DNA of 64,000 bases, from contig NZ_CP109013.1 of assembly GCF_036226745.1 (NCBI RefSeq), forward strand, positions 4,526,001-4,590,000. Reading direction: 5' to 3'. Below the pieces are notes generated by a model. That model had not been told where the DNA came from and ran no database searches. It was given only the letters and a program-made list of their open reading frames with translations. The translations under genes were made by a program, and so were the position numbers. This stretch comes from Streptomyces sp. NBC_00683. GTDB taxonomy: Bacteria > Actinomycetota > Actinomycetes > Streptomycetales > Streptomycetaceae. This document shows positions 8,903-17,641 of the stretch, piece by piece. Positions within the stretch are counted from its first letter, which is position 1. Each line of letters begins with the position of its first letter.

Positions 8903-9460
8903 TCAGCGCTTGAGCGTGAAGGTGAAGTCGCCCGAGAGCTTGCCGCTCAGGCGGACCGTCGACACGAGGTTCCCCTCGCTGAGCAGCCTCCCGGCCTCGG
9001 CCCGCGAAAGGCCGAAGCCCTCGGCGATCAGCCGCACCGGCCGCACGGGGATCCGCGCCGCGAAGCGGACCGAGACCTCGATCGCCTCACCCTCCGGCTG
9101 ATCCGGCCGATCCGGCGGGCCGCTGTCGAGGCGCCAGGCGTCGTCCCAGTCGAGGGCGATGCGATTGCGGCGCCGTACGACGGGGTCCTGGAGCAGTTCG
9201 GCCGCCAGGCCGGGGTCGTTGTCGTGCAGCAGGTTCAGGAGCTCCGGCTGCACGGAACGTACGTGCGTCCGCTCCAGGACAGTGAGCTTGGTGGTGTCCC
9301 CGCATTCCGTGCACAGGGCGAGGAGCCAGGCGTCGAGGAGCTTGTGGTTCGCGTTGACGCGGAATTTGCCGTTCGCGCGGAAGCGCCCGGAGGCGCACCT
9401 GTGGCAACGGCGGAGGACTATCGGCAGGCAGGTGGGCACAACCACCCAGGTTCTGGACAC
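8903..9460 (-). CDS. DUF1062 domain protein
   Basis: About 185 residues, matching the DUF1062 family by WVVVPTCLPIVLRRCHRC near the start and FRVNANHKLLDAWLLALC soon after. CxxC pairs (RRCHRC and ALCTECG) suggest a zinc ribbon at the N-terminus. The C-terminal part (PVRPVRLIAEGFGLSRAEAGRLLSEG) resembles an S4-like nucleic-acid-binding fold. Function unknown; an RNA-binding role is an inference. The GTG at 9460 begins close to the family's usual N-terminus; an upstream GTG at 9505 would add 15 residues and neither has a clear ribosome-binding site. Confidence 0.8.
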   Translation of the reverse strand: MSRTWVVVPTCLPIVLRRCHRCASGRFRANGKFRVNANHKLLDAWLLALCTECGDTTKLTVLERTHVRSVQPELLNLLHDNDPGLAAELLQDPVVRRRNRIALDWDDAWRLDSGPPDRPDQPEGEAIEVSVRFAARIPVRPVRLIAEGFGLSRAEAGRLLSEGNLVSTVRLSGKLSGDFTFTLKR

Positions 9461-9694
9461 AGAAGTACACCGGTTCAGTGAGAGGACCGCAGCGAAAAGG
9501 AGCACGGCGCACAGGTGCGACGCGCGACGGTTCAGCGCTCGGGGGGTCTCACTTGGTGTACAACGGGACGTCCTTGACGGGGCGACAGCTGGCGCAAGGA
9601 AGGTATCGGCGTACGGGGACGCGGCTCCACCGATTTTCGGGCGGGCGGCGAGGCCCCGCGGAGGGTGCCTGGGTGCCCGCGTCCACCGGGCCGG

Positions 9695-10213
9695 TCAGCC
9701 CAGGACCGGCAGCAGGATCACTCCCAGTCCCGCACTCACGCCCATGACGGCCGTGCACACCACCGCCCTCGCCAGCCAGCGGTACTTGCGTACGGCGACG
9801 CGGGCGAGGAACCGTACGGTGTGCGACAGCTCCCGGCGGTCCGCGGTCTCGTCCGGGGGCGTCCCGTCGGCGGGCAGGATGTCGGGGCCCGATGCCAGAT
9901 GGACGAAGCTGTACCGGTTGACGGCCGGCGCCTGCAGTACGCGGGGGCTCAGCGTCACCGCCAGGCTCACCGCCCCGCCGATCAGGCCGCAGACGAACAG
10001 GACCAGCAGGGCTCCGGCGAACACCGCTCCCGCACCGCCCTGTTCACAGGCGCGCACGGCCTGGCGGCTCCACGTTCCCGCCGTGCCGGCCAGCGCCGCC
10101 TGCGCCGCTGCCAGGATGCCGGCCTTCGTGTCCGCGTGCTGGTGGGTCGCGTGCAGCGCGGTGAACATGTACTGCGCAGGGCGGCTGTCGGTGACCTGCA
10201 CGGTTGGTGCCAC
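9695..10213 (-). CDS. Pycsar-type membrane effector (PycTM-like)
   Basis: 172-residue inner-membrane protein. The N-terminal helix carries the family-like HADTKAGILAAAQAALAG (near residue 26), followed by a transmembrane segment AVFAGALLVLFVCGLIGGAV (about 62-82), a cytoplasmic stretch of ~60 residues and a second membrane segment AVVCTAVMGVSAGLGVILLP near the C-terminus. This is the layout of the Pycsar TM effector, which impairs the membrane when a partner cyclase makes cCMP or cUMP during phage infection. It is divergent from a class III cyclase-like gene and its STAND NTPase partner, which supports a defence or cell-suicide role. Which nucleotide, if any, it senses cannot be read from the sequence. 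Confidence 0.8.
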   Translation of the reverse strand: MAPTVQVTDSRPAQYMFTALHATHQHADTKAGILAAAQAALAGTAGTWSRQAVRACEQGGAGAVFAGALLVLFVCGLIGGAVSLAVTLSPRVLQAPAVNRYSFVHLASGPDILPADGTPPDETADRRELSHTVRFLARVAVRKYRWLARAVVCTAVMGVSAGLGVILLPVLG

Positions 10214-10546
10214 GGAAGTCTCCTCCTCCGGTCGACGGGGGGTGTGTCGCGTCCAGTAAGGGGGCGAACGCCCCGGCCGAACCAGTCACTTCTGCGGTTT
10301 CTCCGGACTTCGGGAGAAGTCACAGATCGCGGCAATCCGTATTTCCACGGGGTTCACGCCGGTGCGCGGGTGTACCACTTCAGTACCGGTGCCCGCTTTC
10401 GGGGGAGCGGGCGCCGGTACCTTCCGCGGGAGTCCGCGGAGGGCTGCCGGGCGGTCCGGCCGGAATGTGGTGACTCCGTTGATTTCCGGGGAGTTCGAGT
10501 GAAACGGCATCTTCTCCCGGGGAGCACGTGTAGCCCGAGAGGTGTC
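10214..10546. promoter_or_regulatory. Dyad-rich divergent control region of the Pycsar-like island
   Basis: 333 bp between the divergent membrane effector and the cyclase-like operon, with no gene. It contains a 15-bp inverted repeat at 10383-10397/10406-10420 (one G-T mismatch) and a second one, TCCGCGG-GAGT-CCGCGGA, at 10423-10440. Both lie on the operon side, about 110-165 bp before the operon's first ATG, and could be operators or a transcribed hairpin. Confidence 0.45.
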
Positions 10547-11422
10547 ATGGCAGGGAACGGTCTCGATGGGCGGGGTGGCATGGGAGAGTTCGGGCGCAGA
10601 CTGCTGCTGGCAGTCGATGCGGAGGGTTACGGCCGCGCCGACGTGGTGACGCAGCGCGAGTTCCAGGAGGCGATCACGCGGCTGCTGGGCGAGGCCGCCG
10701 ACGCCGCACGGCTGGACCGCGAGGGGTGGACGACGCAGGTGGGCGGGGACTCCGTGTTCGCGGTCCTGCCCCCGGAGGCCTCCGAGCCCGTCCTGGTCGA
10801 CGCGTTCATGCGCAGCCTGGACGCCGGCCTGCGGGTCTTCAACCACAACCGGAATCCGCAGGCACGGCTCAGGCTCAGGGCGGCGGTCCACTTCGGCCCT
10901 GCCTCGCCGGGTGCCAACGGTTTCGTGGACACGGCCCCGGTCGAGATCGCCCGTATCCGCGACTCCGCGGCACTGCGCACCGCCCTGAAGGAGGCACCGG
11001 AGGCCTGCCTGGCCGTCGGGGTGTCGGCGACCGTCTTCCGTGACGTCGTGCGGGGCGAGGCGCACACCACTCTCCGCAAGGACGAGTTCCGGCAGGTGCG
11101 GGTCAAGGAGAAGGAGTTCCGGGGGAAGGCCTGGATCTGGGTCCCGGGTGCTGTGGAAGGGCCACGGCGTCCGAAGGGGTCCGCCACTGCTGCCACTGCC
11201 ACCGCCGCTGCGGACGAGGTGGACGAGGTTTCCGGGAGCGGGCAGCGCCACACGACCGAGGTGCGGGGAAACGTGGTCGCCGGTGAGGTGGCCGGGGAGG
11301 CGGTCGGGGTGCGCACCGACCAGCAGTCGGGCAGCTTCAACGGCACCGTCAAGGTCGATCGGGTGGCGTCCACCGGAACAGTGGTCGGGGTGGACATCCG
11401 CGGCGCCGGCGGTGAGAAGTGA
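10547..11422 (+). CDS. Class III nucleotidyl-cyclase-like protein with Gly/Val-rich tail
   Basis: 291 residues. The first ~190 resemble a class III cyclase catalytic domain: LLLAVDAEGYG supplies the first metal Asp (Asp24), TQVGGDSVFAVLP the second (Asp68), then LRLRAAVHFGP. The later helix reads APVEIARIRDS, where the usual transition-state Asn is Glu and the Arg is shifted by one, so activity or base specificity may differ. A linker rich in Ala/Thr (residues ~205-220) leads to a beta-prone tail (VRGNVVAGEVAGEAVGV, about 238-254). It overlaps the downstream STAND gene by 4 bp and is divergent from a PycTM-like effector. Likely role: nucleotide second-messenger synthesis in a conflict system; a catalytically dead adaptor is the alternative. 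ATG 10547 follows GAGAGGTGTC. Confidence 0.72.
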   Translation: MAGNGLDGRGGMGEFGRRLLLAVDAEGYGRADVVTQREFQEAITRLLGEAADAARLDREGWTTQVGGDSVFAVLPPEASEPVLVDAFMRSLDAGLRVFNHNRNPQARLRLRAAVHFGPASPGANGFVDTAPVEIARIRDSAALRTALKEAPEACLAVGVSATVFRDVVRGEAHTTLRKDEFRQVRVKEKEFRGKAWIWVPGAVEGPRRPKGSATAATATAAADEVDEVSGSGQRHTTEVRGNVVAGEVAGEAVGVRTDQQSGSFNGTVKVDRVASTGTVVGVDIRGAGGEK

Positions 11423-14400
11423 GCGCCGACCGGGCCGGGAAGGGCCGGGCCTTCGAGGACGTGGTCCGTGCCCGGACGGAGGCGGACTTCGTCGAGCGCG
11501 ACTGGCTGTACGCCGAGATCGAGCGGGCCCTGGACTCGGAGCGCGGTCAGTACGTCCTGGTGACGGGCGAGCCGGGCGCGGGCAAGACCAGCCTGCTCGC
11601 CGGTATGGCGCGTGCCCGTCCCGAACGGCTCCGGTACTTCTTCAGACGGGACAGCCGGACCGCCCTCACCGGAGGTGACACCCAGTCCTTCCTGCTGACC
11701 ATCGGGCACCAGCTCGCGCGGGTGCGCCCGGAGCTCTTCGACCTGGAGTCCCTCTCCGTGGTGGTCAAGCAGCACATCGACGCCGTCGAGGCCGAGGGCC
11801 GCGTGGTCGGGATCAGGATCGAGGACCTGAGGGTGTCGCCGTTCCAGCGCACCGCCACCCTGGAGGTCGAACAGGACATCGAAGACCTGGCGGGCGAGGC
11901 CGTCGCCGTCCAGATCGGCACGGCGCACCTGGAGCCCCGCCTGCTGGACCCCGACAACCTCGCGCACCTGGCGCTGATCGGGCCGGCACAGGTACTGGCC
12001 GCACAGGATCCCGAGGCCAGGATCGTCATCCTGCTCGACGCGCTGGACGAGATAGCCGACGACGACACCACCGAGCCCAGGAAAGGGCTCCTGCACTGGC
12101 TGGCCCGCTCCCCCGAACTGCCCGCCAACGTCCAGGTGGTCATGACCTCCCGGCCGCACTCCGGTCTCCGGCTGTTCCGGGCGGCCCGGGAGGAGCGGCT
12201 CACCGAGGTGGTCGTCGACGCGGGCTCACCCCAGGTCGTCAACGACCTGCGCGTCTACGCGGACCGCGTCCTGGAGACGGACGCGGTCATCGCCATGGAA
12301 CAGGCCAGAGGCCACCTCCCGGGCAGCGCGAAGCGGCACGCGGTCAAGAGGGCCGCCGGCAACTTCCTGTATCTGGCGACGTACGCACGGGCGCTGAACG
12401 ACGCGGTCGCGGGACAGGACGGCGAACTGGTCGACAGGCTGCTGGTCTTCAGCGGCGTACCGGGCAGTCTCCCCGGGCTGTACGGGTTCTTCGTGGAGCT
12501 GGCACGCGAGGAACTCACCCCGTGGCCGAGGCACAGGGCCGGTGAACCGGCCGGCTGGGACGGGGTGGGCCTGCCGGTCATCGGTGTGCTGACGGTGGCG
12601 AGAGAGGCGCTGACGGAGGACCAGCTCAGCGCACTGTCCGGCACACCCGTACAGGACGGCCCCGCCCGGAAGGTCCTCGAGAGCCTGCGGTGGCTGCTGG
12701 ACCGCAGTGACGGCCGGATCGCCTTCTTCCACACCTCGATCAGTGAATTCCTCGCGGGGGAGGAAGCCCGGACGAAGCACCCGGAGTGCTGGGTCGACGA
12801 GACCGAGTGGCACGAACAGATCGTGCGGCACTACCGCGGCGCCGCGGCGAACTGGGAGGAGGTGAACTGGACGGAGGTGGACCGCTACGGCCTGGTCCAC
12901 CTCGTCACCCACCTCCTGAGGGCACGGCCGCGCCGCTTAGAGGAGGCGGTCCACCTGGTCTGCCCCGGTCTGCGGCGGGCTGTCAGAACGGAGTTCGGAG
13001 CCCACGGCAGGTTCCTCGAACTCGTCGACAGCGTCGCCCACCACGTCGCGGACAGCGCACCCGTGGGCGCCGGACTGCCCGCGCTGATGTACCTCGGCGT
13101 CGTACGCCAGCAGGCCGCCCAGTCCGTCAACGCACTGCCGACACGGGTGATCGGCCTCCTCGCCCGGACGGGCCGCCGCCAGGAGGCCCTGGAGTACGTG
13201 GCCGGGATGACGCCCTCGGCACAGCAGTTCACCGCCGTCACGGAGATCCTGAAGTACGCGAATCCCGGCTCCGGCGAGCCCCCGTACGAGGAACTGCTGG
13301 ACCTCCTGGTCGAGTCCGTGCTGACCATTCCGAGGCACGGCAACGACCACTACCGGGGCATGGATGCGAAGAACGCGGCGGAGACAGCCGCGCTGCTGCT
13401 CGCACCGCACGATCTCGAACGCGCACTGCGGCTGTGGCGGCACGGCCGGGAGTGGTCGGAGCGGGCGTCCCGTCCTGAGGAGGAGCCGGACGCCGTGTAC
13501 CGAGCCGCCGCCGTCGCCGAGCAGGACGTGGACAGGGCCCGTGTCCTCATCGGCAGGATCCGCGGGGACCGTTGGACGGACTACCTGGACCTGGCGGAGC
13601 GCGCCGACCCCGGACGGGCCACCGAGCTGCTGTGGGCGGCCGAGAGGTCCTTGGACACCCTCGGGCCGGCGGTACGGGTCCTGGCCCTGTCGAGACTGGC
13701 CTCCGCGTGGGCGCCGCACGATCCGGACACCGGCCGGCGGTTCCTCGCCAAGGCGCTCGCGCAGGTATTCGATGCGGGCGACGAAGGGCAGCTCGCCCCC
13801 GAGCTGACCGGGGCCGCGAAGGCGTTGAGGAACATCGCCCCCGATGCCGCCCGCCTTCTGCTGGCCCGACTGGACACCGTCGTCGTCAACGGCATCACCG
13901 AACGCGCCCTCCTCGACGCTGCCGGCCTGTGGACCCGTTGGGGGTCGCCCGAGCGCGCGCGGGTTCTCGTCGACCGGTGCCTCGCCCGGTCCAGCAGCCC
14001 GTGGGCGGAGCTGTCCGCCAGGAAGGCCCTCGGTCAGTCGGACCGGGCGGAGGACCTGCGGCTCATCGAGAAGGTCCATGCCGACATCCCCGAGCCGCCG
14101 GCCGATCCGACGGCGTACGGATGGGCGGCGCGGCAGAGGGAGGACGACCTGGGCGGCGTGGTCCGGCGCATGGCCGAGTACGACCTCGCCAGGGCGGCGC
14201 AGATGGCCGGAGGCATCGCAGGTTCCTCCACCCGGTACGAGCTGCTCGCCGACATCGCCCACCGCCACCTCGACCGGGGCGAGGCTTCGCAGGCCACCGC
14301 GCTCCTGGAGGAGGTACTGAGGAGCGTCGAGCACCCTGCCCCGCTCCGCGGGAGCGGCGGTGCCGGTACGGGCTTCACGACCGCGTCGCCCGAATCGAGT

Positions 14401-15801
14401 GCGCCGCCCGCCAGGAGCCAACTGGAGAAGGCGAACATCCACGCGGTCATGGGCATGTTCAACCTGAGCCATCATTGGGCCGCCCGCGCGCGTGGGCACT
14501 TCTTCCGCGAACCGGTGGACGTGGTCCGCGCTGTCGAGCTGGGGCCGTCAGGCAACACGGCCAGAGCGATCCGGGGTCTCGCGGGGCGGCTGGCGCACCG
14601 GGACCTGGACCGGGCGGGCGCTCTCGTACGCGCGATCGCCGATCCCGGAGAACGGGCCATCGGTTTCGCGGAGCTCCACCGGGCCGCGCACGGCCCCGAC
14701 AGCAGCGACTCCCACCACGGCCCCGAGGCGGACGCGTTCGCCAAGGAGATCGACCGTTCCCTCGACGAACTGCCGCGGCACCGGTGGACGGTCGCCCAGG
14801 GCGACGACTCCGAGCGGCACAAGGCGTGGGCCTACGCACGCCCCGACATCCGCGTCCGCTTCGAGCTGGCCGTGCGTGCACTGGGATGCCGGAAGGCGGA
14901 CATGCAGGGGCTCCAGGGGCTGACCTTCCTGGCCCACGTACAACGGCACGCCATGCTGTCGTGGGCGTCCAAGGTGTTCGCCGCCGACATGATCCGGCGG
15001 AAGCGGCCCCATCAGGTCTTCACGGAGACCCATCTGGAGAACCTCGCCGAGAAGCTGGACCAGAGCGATGAGACAAGCCTGAGCAGAGTGGCCGCAGCCG
15101 CGTACCAGGAGTTCCGGATCGCACGCGAGGTGCCCGGATACACCTTTCACCCACCGAAGGTACGCATCGATGCCCCGATCTACGCGGCAGCCGTGGACCT
15201 GGTGACTCCCGCCCCCGGCGCCGCCTCCCTCAGCCCCTCCTTCACGCGCAGGCTCCGAGGGCTGCTGGACACCGGACCGCTGCCCGCGGCGGCCGGTCTG
15301 GTCGCCTTCGCCGCGGAGGCCAGGCCGGAGAACCGGGACGAGATCCGTGCACTGGCCGCCGAGGTCGTCGCGAAAGCCCGTGACGGTTCCGCGACCGGCG
15401 TGGACGCGCTGGCCGTCCTGGTGGCATCGCCCGTACTCGGCGACCTGGTGGATCCTGTCGGCCTCCTCCACGAAGCGGAACGCTGCACGTTCGGCTGGCC
15501 GGGCGAGCACTGGATTCCCGCCGACGTCGTGGTCCGTCTGTTCCCCGTGCTGCTGGAGCGCGCGCCGGCCGTCGCGCTGCGCAGGTTCTACGGCGTCGTC
15601 TCGGCGGACTGGGCCTTCGCCATGGAGCTGCTGGAACGCGGGGCGGACGCCCTGATCGACGCACTGGACACCGACCTGGCCGCCACCTTCGGCTCGGCCA
15701 TGGCCCGCGCGCTCGCCTGCACCTCGCCTGACGGCACGGCACCCGACGTGGTGGACGGCGTCCGTCTGGACCGACTCGTCGCCACCGGGCGGGCATCATG
15801 A
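11419..15801 (+). CDS. STAND (NACHT-like) NTPase with long helical-repeat region
   Basis: 1460-residue signal-transduction ATPase. FVERDWLYAEIERAL (~24-38) is the usual lead-in, Walker A is GEPGAGKTS (50-58), Walker B IVILLDALDEI (~202-212) and a sensor-like Arg lies in VVMTSRPHSG (~240). Between Walker A and B sits an unusual beta-rich insert (~127-171) containing LAGEAVAVQIG. From ~520 to the end the protein is alpha-helical repeats, the expected ligand- or partner-sensing part. STAND proteins oligomerise on trigger recognition and switch on a coupled effector. The GTG start overlaps the stop of the cyclase-like gene by 4 bp and its own stop overlaps the TPR gene by 4 bp, so the three are translationally coupled. 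Confidence 0.85.
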   Translation: MSADRAGKGRAFEDVVRARTEADFVERDWLYAEIERALDSERGQYVLVTGEPGAGKTSLLAGMARARPERLRYFFRRDSRTALTGGDTQSFLLTIGHQLARVRPELFDLESLSVVVKQHIDAVEAEGRVVGIRIEDLRVSPFQRTATLEVEQDIEDLAGEAVAVQIGTAHLEPRLLDPDNLAHLALIGPAQVLAAQDPEARIVILLDALDEIADDDTTEPRKGLLHWLARSPELPANVQVVMTSRPHSGLRLFRAAREERLTEVVVDAGSPQVVNDLRVYADRVLETDAVIAMEQARGHLPGSAKRHAVKRAAGNFLYLATYARALNDAVAGQDGELVDRLLVFSGVPGSLPGLYGFFVELAREELTPWPRHRAGEPAGWDGVGLPVIGVLTVAREALTEDQLSALSGTPVQDGPARKVLESLRWLLDRSDGRIAFFHTSISEFLAGEEARTKHPECWVDETEWHEQIVRHYRGAAANWEEVNWTEVDRYGLVHLVTHLLRARPRRLEEAVHLVCPGLRRAVRTEFGAHGRFLELVDSVAHHVADSAPVGAGLPALMYLGVVRQQAAQSVNALPTRVIGLLARTGRRQEALEYVAGMTPSAQQFTAVTEILKYANPGSGEPPYEELLDLLVESVLTIPRHGNDHYRGMDAKNAAETAALLLAPHDLERALRLWRHGREWSERASRPEEEPDAVYRAAAVAEQDVDRARVLIGRIRGDRWTDYLDLAERADPGRATELLWAAERSLDTLGPAVRVLALSRLASAWAPHDPDTGRRFLAKALAQVFDAGDEGQLAPELTGAAKALRNIAPDAARLLLARLDTVVVNGITERALLDAAGLWTRWGSPERARVLVDRCLARSSSPWAELSARKALGQSDRAEDLRLIEKVHADIPEPPADPTAYGWAARQREDDLGGVVRRMAEYDLARAAQMAGGIAGSSTRYELLADIAHRHLDRGEASQATALLEEVLRSVEHPAPLRGSGGAGTGFTTASPESSAPPARSQLEKANIHAVMGMFNLSHHWAARARGHFFREPVDVVRAVELGPSGNTARAIRGLAGRLAHRDLDRAGALVRAIADPGERAIGFAELHRAAHGPDSSDSHHGPEADAFAKEIDRSLDELPRHRWTVAQGDDSERHKAWAYARPDIRVRFELAVRALGCRKADMQGLQGLTFLAHVQRHAMLSWASKVFAADMIRRKRPHQVFTETHLENLAEKLDQSDETSLSRVAAAAYQEFRIAREVPGYTFHPPKVRIDAPIYAAAVDLVTPAPGAASLSPSFTRRLRGLLDTGPLPAAAGLVAFAAEARPENRDEIRALAAEVVAKARDGSATGVDALAVLVASPVLGDLVDPVGLLHEAERCTFGWPGEHWIPADVVVRLFPVLLERAPAVALRRFYGVVSADWAFAMELLERGADALIDALDTDLAATFGSAMARALACTSPDGTAPDVVDGVRLDRLVATGRAS

Positions 15802-16778
15802 CGCGCCCCGTCGACCCCGCGGTGGAACAGGCGCACACGGACGTCCTGGACCTGTTCCTCAGCAATCCCGCCGCGGACCCCATCGGGCTGGGAGCGGTGT
15901 GCCGCGCGGCCCGGGACCGGCTCGCGCTGCTGCCGGCCCTCGATCCGCACGATCCGCGGACCTGGAGCTCGTACGCCCTGATCACGCGGGATGTACAGAC
16001 ACTCCTCGGCTACCTGCGCGAGGCCGGGGTCCCGAGCAGCGAACCGGAGCGCTTCCGTTCCCTGCTGATCCGCGTCCTCCACTACCTCTACGAAGCCGAC
16101 CGAGCGGCCCCCGGCGTCCTGCTGGCGGAGATGGTCCACGGTGACTGGGAGGCACGGCTCGGTGAGTCGCACGCCGACACGCTCAAGGCCGCCGAACGAC
16201 TCGGCGCCTGCCTGCACGCGGGCGGCGACTCGGAACGGTCCCGGCCACTCTTCGAGAGGATCCTCGTCCTGCGGACGAGGATGTTCGGCAGCACCGATCC
16301 CTCCACCCTCCTCGCATCCTGCAATCTGGGCGCCTGCCTCAACCAGCTCCAGGACTACGAAGCGGCGTCCGAGCTGAACCGCGTCACCGCACGGCTGTGC
16401 GAGCAGCGACTCGGCAAGGACGACGGAACGACCGTCCTGGCCACGGGGAACCTCGCCGGCAGCCTGTTCGGACTCGGCGAGTACCGGAAGGCACTGGCTC
16501 TCTACCGGGACATCCACCGGCGGCACCTGCGGGCGTCGGGTGCGGACTCCCTGGCGGCGCTTCGCGCGGAAGCCGACGTCTCCATCGCCCTCCACAAGCT
16601 CGGGGACCACGAGGCGGCACGCGCCGTCAACGCGGACCTGCTGCCGAAGTTCGAGCGCGCGGTCGGGAAGGACCACGCGGCCACCGAGCGGACGCGCAGC
16701 CGTCTGGAGATGAACCTGCGGGCACTGGGGCGCAAGGAGGAAGCGGACGAGGTCCACGGAGGCATTCCGAACTTCTGA
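15798..16778 (+). CDS. TPR-repeat protein of the STAND operon
   Basis: 326 residues, soluble. At least three tetratricopeptide units are visible from about residue 125: HADTLKAAERLGACLHAGGD, then STLLASCNLGACLNQLQDYE, then TVLATGNLAGSLFGLGEYRK, each about 42 residues apart, the spacing of Kinesin-light-chain-type TPRs. Such repeats commonly follow NB-ARC domains in actinobacterial STAND proteins; here they are on a separate polypeptide. ATG overlaps the NTPase stop (ATGA), so the two are made in a fixed ratio. Probably a sensor or scaffold subunit. Confidence 0.82.
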   Translation: MTRPVDPAVEQAHTDVLDLFLSNPAADPIGLGAVCRAARDRLALLPALDPHDPRTWSSYALITRDVQTLLGYLREAGVPSSEPERFRSLLIRVLHYLYEADRAAPGVLLAEMVHGDWEARLGESHADTLKAAERLGACLHAGGDSERSRPLFERILVLRTRMFGSTDPSTLLASCNLGACLNQLQDYEAASELNRVTARLCEQRLGKDDGTTVLATGNLAGSLFGLGEYRKALALYRDIHRRHLRASGADSLAALRAEADVSIALHKLGDHEAARAVNADLLPKFERAVGKDHAATERTRSRLEMNLRALGRKEEADEVHGGIPNF

Positions 16779-16790
16779 AGGCCCCGGCGG

Positions 16791-17537
16791 CTACCGCGGC
16801 GGGTTGAGCCTGCGGAAGTACGTCCAGCTCGTCTCGTTCGGCTCGCTCCACCTGTCCGGGGCCCGGGCGAACTCCGGCTGGTGGGCGGCGATGTAGGCGC
16901 GGGTCCGCTCGGGGACCTCGGCGTACGAGCCGAGCTTGCGGCCCCGGCAGTGGAAGGTGAGCCCGCCGGGCTCCTGGCCGCGGGCCATCCACGGGAGCCA
17001 CGGGGACATCCGGGTCCACGACATGGTGGCCGGGACGCTCGGAGCCGGGCCGTCCAGGTCGGCCCGGTCGGCGAAGAACTGGAAGAGCTCCAGGGCCTTG
17101 TACGTGTCGCCGGCCGAGTGGACGGGGTACTGGGCGACCGGCAGCGGCGAGGGGTAGGCGAGCGGGATCTCCAGGCTGAAGCAGAGCTGTCCGCCGAGCT
17201 CGGTCGTCGGGATCGGGAAGGGGCGCCACTTCTGGTTCGCCGGGTCGTTCCAGACGTGCACCACCGGCAGGTCCTGCCAGGTCTCCAGGATCTCGCGGGT
17301 GGCGGGGTCCAGGTAGAAAGCCGCCTCGCGGGTGAGCAGCCGGTAGGCGTCGGGCCCGGCTTCGGCGTCCTCGACCAGGCGGGCGACGTTGAGCCCTTCG
17401 AAGCCGAAGACGCGCCGGTAGGGCTCGTCGGGGGCCCAGGAGTACACGTCTCCCGACCACCAGTACGTGACCTCCTCGCCGTCGAGCGAGGCGCGGGTGC
17501 GGGCGAAGGAGCGGAGCAGCTCTGCGGGTGCCGTCAT
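16791..17537 (-). CDS. DUF1838 family protein
   Basis: 248 residues. Matches DUF1838 through EVTYWWSGDVYSWAPDEPYR near the N-terminus, FGFEGLNVARLV and the Trp/Pro-rich MSWTRMSPWLPWMARGQEPG. The family has no assigned reaction; its beta-rich, aromatic character suggests a small-molecule-binding barrel. No signal peptide or membrane segment. An ATG seven codons upstream (17558) is equally possible and has a GGGGCGG in front. It converges on the TPR gene with a 12-bp gap and is followed in the other direction by the terminator of the PBP4 gene. Confidence 0.85.
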   Translation of the reverse strand: MTAPAELLRSFARTRASLDGEEVTYWWSGDVYSWAPDEPYRRVFGFEGLNVARLVEDAEAGPDAYRLLTREAAFYLDPATREILETWQDLPVVHVWNDPANQKWRPFPIPTTELGGQLCFSLEIPLAYPSPLPVAQYPVHSAGDTYKALELFQFFADRADLDGPAPSVPATMSWTRMSPWLPWMARGQEPGGLTFHCRGRKLGSYAEVPERTRAYIAAHQPEFARAPDRWSEPNETSWTYFRRLNPPR

Positions 17538-17592
17538 ACGGAGTACTCTGCGCGACATCCGCCCCTGCCGGGCAGGAAACGGCCTCAGCGAA

Positions 17593-17621
17593 GAAGCCCC
17601 GGGCCGTCGGCCCGGGGCTTC
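17593..17621. terminator. Terminator hairpin after the PBP4 gene
   Basis: GAAGCCCCGGGCC (17593-17605) pairs perfectly with GGCCCGGGGCTTC (17609-17621) around a GTC loop. It is 20 bp past the stop of the leftward PBP4 gene. Confidence 0.8.
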
Positions 17622-17641
17622 TCGACGATGCGCTGCCGCTC

